Assembly: GCA_937951975.1 (NCBI GenBank)
Contig: CALGAJ010000028.1
Span: forward strand, 1 to 8,727
Length of the DNA stretch: 8,727 bases
DNA from: an uncultured Desulfotignum sp.
Lineage (GTDB): Bacteria; Desulfobacterota; Desulfobacteria; Desulfobacterales; Desulfobacteraceae
Direction of reading: 5' to 3'
Position numbers and translations under genes: made by a program. This document shows, in pieces, positions 6,895 to 8,727 of this stretch. Position 1 is the stretch's first letter; each line of letters opens with the position of its first letter. The notes under the pieces were generated by a model. That model worked only from the letters and a program-made list of their open reading frames with translations, made no database searches and was not told the DNA's origin.

Positions 6895-7461
6895 TTATTT
6901 TCGTGATTTCCGATACCAGTCGGAATCTCCATACAGTTTGTCCATGCAGTCGGGGCAGATGCTGTGGGTAAAGGTCACCTGGGAATGGGCTTCAAAATAT
7001 TGTTCCACCTGTTCCCAGAATCCATGATCATCCCTTATTTTCTTGCATTGAGAACAGATGGGCAGAAGACCCCGAAGAATCTTGACCTCGACATGGGTCT
7101 TGACCCGGGCCAGCAGCTCTTCGGCATTGAACGGTTTTGTCACATAATCCACGCCACCGGCCTCAAATCCCTTTACCACATCTTTGGTTTCCGTTTTGGC
7201 GGTCAGAAAAATCACCGGAATATGACGGGTGGAAAAATTGGATTTGATTTTTTTACAAACAGTGTACCCGTTCATTTCCGGCATCATAATATCCAGCAGG
7301 ATCAGGTCGGGTTCCTCTTTGAGCATGAAATTCAACGCCTGCTGACCGCTTTGGGCCATAGCCACCTCAAATCCATGGGTGGAAAGCAATTTCCCCAGGA
7401 ACTGAAGATTTTTGGTATTGTCATCCACAGCCAGTATCAATCGTTTTGCATTCGTGTTCAT
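6895..7461 (-). CDS. Response regulator: receiver domain plus C-terminal Cys4 module
   Basis: This 188-residue protein starts with a complete receiver domain (about 8-125). The acidic pocket is D13/D14, the phosphoacceptor is D57 in LLDIMMPEMNG, the switch residue is T87 and the conserved lysine is K109 in TKPF. There is no DNA-binding helix-turn-helix, GGDEF or kinase domain. Instead a module of about 45 residues (132-177) follows, beginning LLPICSQCKKIRDD and ending HSICPDCMDKLYGD. It contains two CxxC pairs (C136/C139, C169/C172) that could bind zinc or another metal. I recognise this module from C-termini of PAS and receiver proteins in Desulfobacterota but know of no established function. 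The ATG overlaps the hydrolase stop (ATGA), with AAAGG six bases upstream, so the two are probably translated together. The cognate kinase is not in the window. Confidence 0.92.
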   Translation of the reverse strand: MNTNAKRLILAVDDNTKNLQFLGKLLSTHGFEVAMAQSGQQALNFMLKEEPDLILLDIMMPEMNGYTVCKKIKSNFSTRHIPVIFLTAKTETKDVVKGFEAGGVDYVTKPFNAEELLARVKTHVEVKILRGLLPICSQCKKIRDDHGFWEQVEQYFEAHSQVTFTHSICPDCMDKLYGDSDWYRKSRK

Positions 7462-8384
7462 TGAAAACCTTTTTTTGAATAAAGAATCCGTCCCAATTCA
7501 CGGAATGTGAAATACGGGTCATCGTTTTTCAGATAAGGTAACAGGATTTTTTTGCGGCGCAGCATATCTTTGGAGATGGCGCCCATCACCACATCCTCAT
7601 CATATCTGGCCGCCTTGTAGATGGCGTGTCCAAACGGATTGATCATTTCACTGCCGCCCCAGAAATGGTAGGTCTTTTCTAATTCAGGCAGCCGGAAAGC
7701 ATCGGGAAAACCGGTTTCCCCGTTTTTTGCCGGCATACACCGGGTTGCTTCCGGGCCTTCTTCTCCCACCCGGTTCACGCAGATATTGTAAATACCGAAA
7801 ATCCGGGAATAAAACCGGTTGATGATTTCCCAGCTTTCGATATTGTTGAACTCATCTGCCATGGAGCCTTCGGATGAATTGAACAGGGTCAAAAACACAT
7901 CGGCTTTCTGGGTAATGCCTAAATACGGCAGAGACGGATGCCACAAATCATTACAGATAAACACCGCGATGTTCAGACCCTGAAGCCGGAACACCCGGAT
8001 ATGCTTGCCGGTGGAAAAAAATTTTCTTTCTTCAAACACCCCGTAATTGGGCAGGTTCAATTTGCGGTAAGCAAACTGAAGCTCGCCGTCCACCGCCACC
8101 AGAGCGGAATTGTAAAAATTCATGGACCGGGATTCTTCTATAAACCCCACCACGGCGGCAGTCCCCTTTGTGGCGGCGGCAATACGCCGGATGTGGGCGG
8201 AATCCATGGTCAATGCCGCTTCGTGATACCCTAACCCCACAAAATATCCGGTCAGGGCCAGTTCCGGAAAAACAACGAGGTCCGCCCCTTTTTCCTTGCA
8301 CATATTGATATGATCAATGGTATTTTCGACATTGGCGGTCACATCCATCAACTTCGGGCGGGTCTGACACATGGCGATTTTCAT
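7458..8384 (-). CDS. Carbon-nitrogen hydrolase (nitrilase superfamily), NadE glutaminase-like
   Basis: The 308-residue protein shows the Glu-Lys-Cys triad of the nitrilase superfamily: E41 in FPELALTGY, K108 in YRKLNLPNYGVFEE, and C144 in FICNDLWHP. These motifs resemble the N-terminal glutaminase domain of glutamine-dependent NAD synthetase, where the cysteine motif usually reads ICEDxW. Here N145 replaces the glutamate, and no synthetase domain is attached. The protein is probably a free amidase hydrolysing a small amide or nitrile, or supplying ammonia to a partner. The substrate is unknown. A segment of about 40 residues after VNRVG (roughly 206-245) looks like an insertion near the end of the fold. 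No signal peptide is seen, so it is cytosolic. The start has AAGGA nine bases upstream. Its stop overlaps the response regulator start. Confidence 0.92.
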   Translation of the reverse strand: MKIAMCQTRPKLMDVTANVENTIDHINMCKEKGADLVVFPELALTGYFVGLGYHEAALTMDSAHIRRIAAATKGTAAVVGFIEESRSMNFYNSALVAVDGELQFAYRKLNLPNYGVFEERKFFSTGKHIRVFRLQGLNIAVFICNDLWHPSLPYLGITQKADVFLTLFNSSEGSMADEFNNIESWEIINRFYSRIFGIYNICVNRVGEEGPEATRCMPAKNGETGFPDAFRLPELEKTYHFWGGSEMINPFGHAIYKAARYDEDVVMGAISKDMLRRKKILLPYLKNDDPYFTFRELGRILYSKKGFQ

Positions 8385-8414
8385 TTCTCACATCCTTGGG
8401 GCAAATCATGGGAT

Positions 8415-8443
8415 GATCAGGTTCGGAAAATCCGAACCTGATC
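8415..8443. repeat. Perfect 13-bp inverted repeat between the slyD-like gene and the hydrolase
   Basis: GATCAGGTTCGGA (8415-8427) and its exact complement TCCGAACCTGATC (8431-8443) are separated by AAA. In the minus-strand transcript this gives a 13-bp hairpin with a three-base loop, starting 21 bases after the slyD-like stop. That position fits a terminator, but the hairpin is followed by ATCCCATGATTT rather than a U-run, so intrinsic termination would be weak. Alternatively it is an operator or leader hairpin for the hydrolase gene, since a TATAAA box (8447-8452) sits just upstream. Confidence 0.6.
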
Positions 8444-8464
8444 CTGTTTATATCGTATTCAACA

Positions 8465-8727
8465 TCAGCAACCCTGGCAGGAGCCGGACGCACAACCTCC
8501 GGATCCGCAGTCCTGGGTATCCGGAGTCAGTCCGGTTTCCCGGACGGTGATATCAAAAGTCAATGTCTCACCGGCCAGCATATGGTTGATGTCCATTTTT
8601 ACGCTTTCATCCGTGATTTCGGTCACAGTGGCCGGTACCGGCCGTCCCTGGGGGTCCTGAAGCTGAAGGACAAGCCCTTCGCTCAACGGAATCTCCTCGG
8701 GGATCTGCGCTCTGGGAATGTTCACGA
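8465..8727 (-). CDS. SlyD-like FKBP-type peptidyl-prolyl isomerase, C-terminal part
   Basis: Only the last 86 or so residues are in the window; the gene continues beyond 8727 and the GTG at 8725 is an internal valine codon, not a start. The visible part covers the end of the IF (insert-in-flap) chaperone domain and the return to the FKBP fold. The NHMLAGETLTFDITV segment matches the NHxLAGxxLxF motif of SlyD. SlyD proteins isomerise prolyl bonds, act as chaperones and, in E. coli, bind nickel through a His/Cys-rich tail for hydrogenase maturation. Here the tail QDCGSGGCASGSCQGC has four cysteines and no histidine, so metal binding is likely but may differ from E. coli. The gene is separated from the hydrolase by 80 bp with a perfect hairpin, so it probably belongs to another transcription unit. 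Confidence 0.88.
   Translation of the reverse strand, partial: VNIPRAQIPEEIPLSEGLVLQLQDPQGRPVPATVTEITDESVKMDINHMLAGETLTFDITVRETGLTPDTQDCGSGGCASGSCQGC

Overview
The window reads as an ordinary chromosomal stretch of an anaerobic, probably sulfate-reducing bacterium of the Desulfobacterales type (Desulfobacterota). That placement is inference. It rests on a CooC/AcsF-type nickel-maturation ATPase, a UbiA/UbiX pair of the kind used for menaquinone, an AmmeMemoRadiSam radical SAM enzyme, and a response regulator carrying a Cys-rich C-terminal module that I associate with this group. All ten genes lie on the minus strand, so transcription runs from high to low coordinates. I see no tRNA, rRNA, CRISPR array, insertion sequence, integrase or phage gene.

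Right end (8727 down to about 6895). The window opens inside a SlyD-like FKBP peptidyl-prolyl isomerase that lacks its N-terminus and ends in a Cys-rich tail. An 80-bp spacer with a perfect 13-bp inverted repeat follows. Next come a stand-alone nitrilase-superfamily amidohydrolase resembling the glutaminase domain of NAD synthetase, and a response regulator whose start codon overlaps the hydrolase stop (ATGA).

Middle and left (6825 down to 173). A 126-bp spacer carries a perfect extended -10 promoter (TGTTATAAT) and a strong ribosome binding site. It leads into seven tightly packed genes with gaps of at most 14 bp or short overlaps: cooC-like ATPase, class I SAM methyltransferase, amrS-like radical SAM enzyme, ubiA-type prenyltransferase, ubiX (flavin prenyltransferase), CCA/poly(A)-type nucleotidyltransferase, and serB with two ACT domains. 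They probably form one operon. ubiA and ubiX fit one pathway (menaquinone). cca and serB look like housekeeping passengers. The cooC, methyltransferase and amrS trio has no obvious shared pathway and is the most interesting part.

Left end (1-172). An AT-rich spacer after serB holds a plausible sigma70-type promoter pointing out of the window.

I found no clear undescribed system. The best leads are the cooC/methyltransferase/amrS trio, the regulator with its uncharacterised Cys4 module coupled to an orphan NadE-like glutaminase domain, and the palindrome upstream of that hydrolase.
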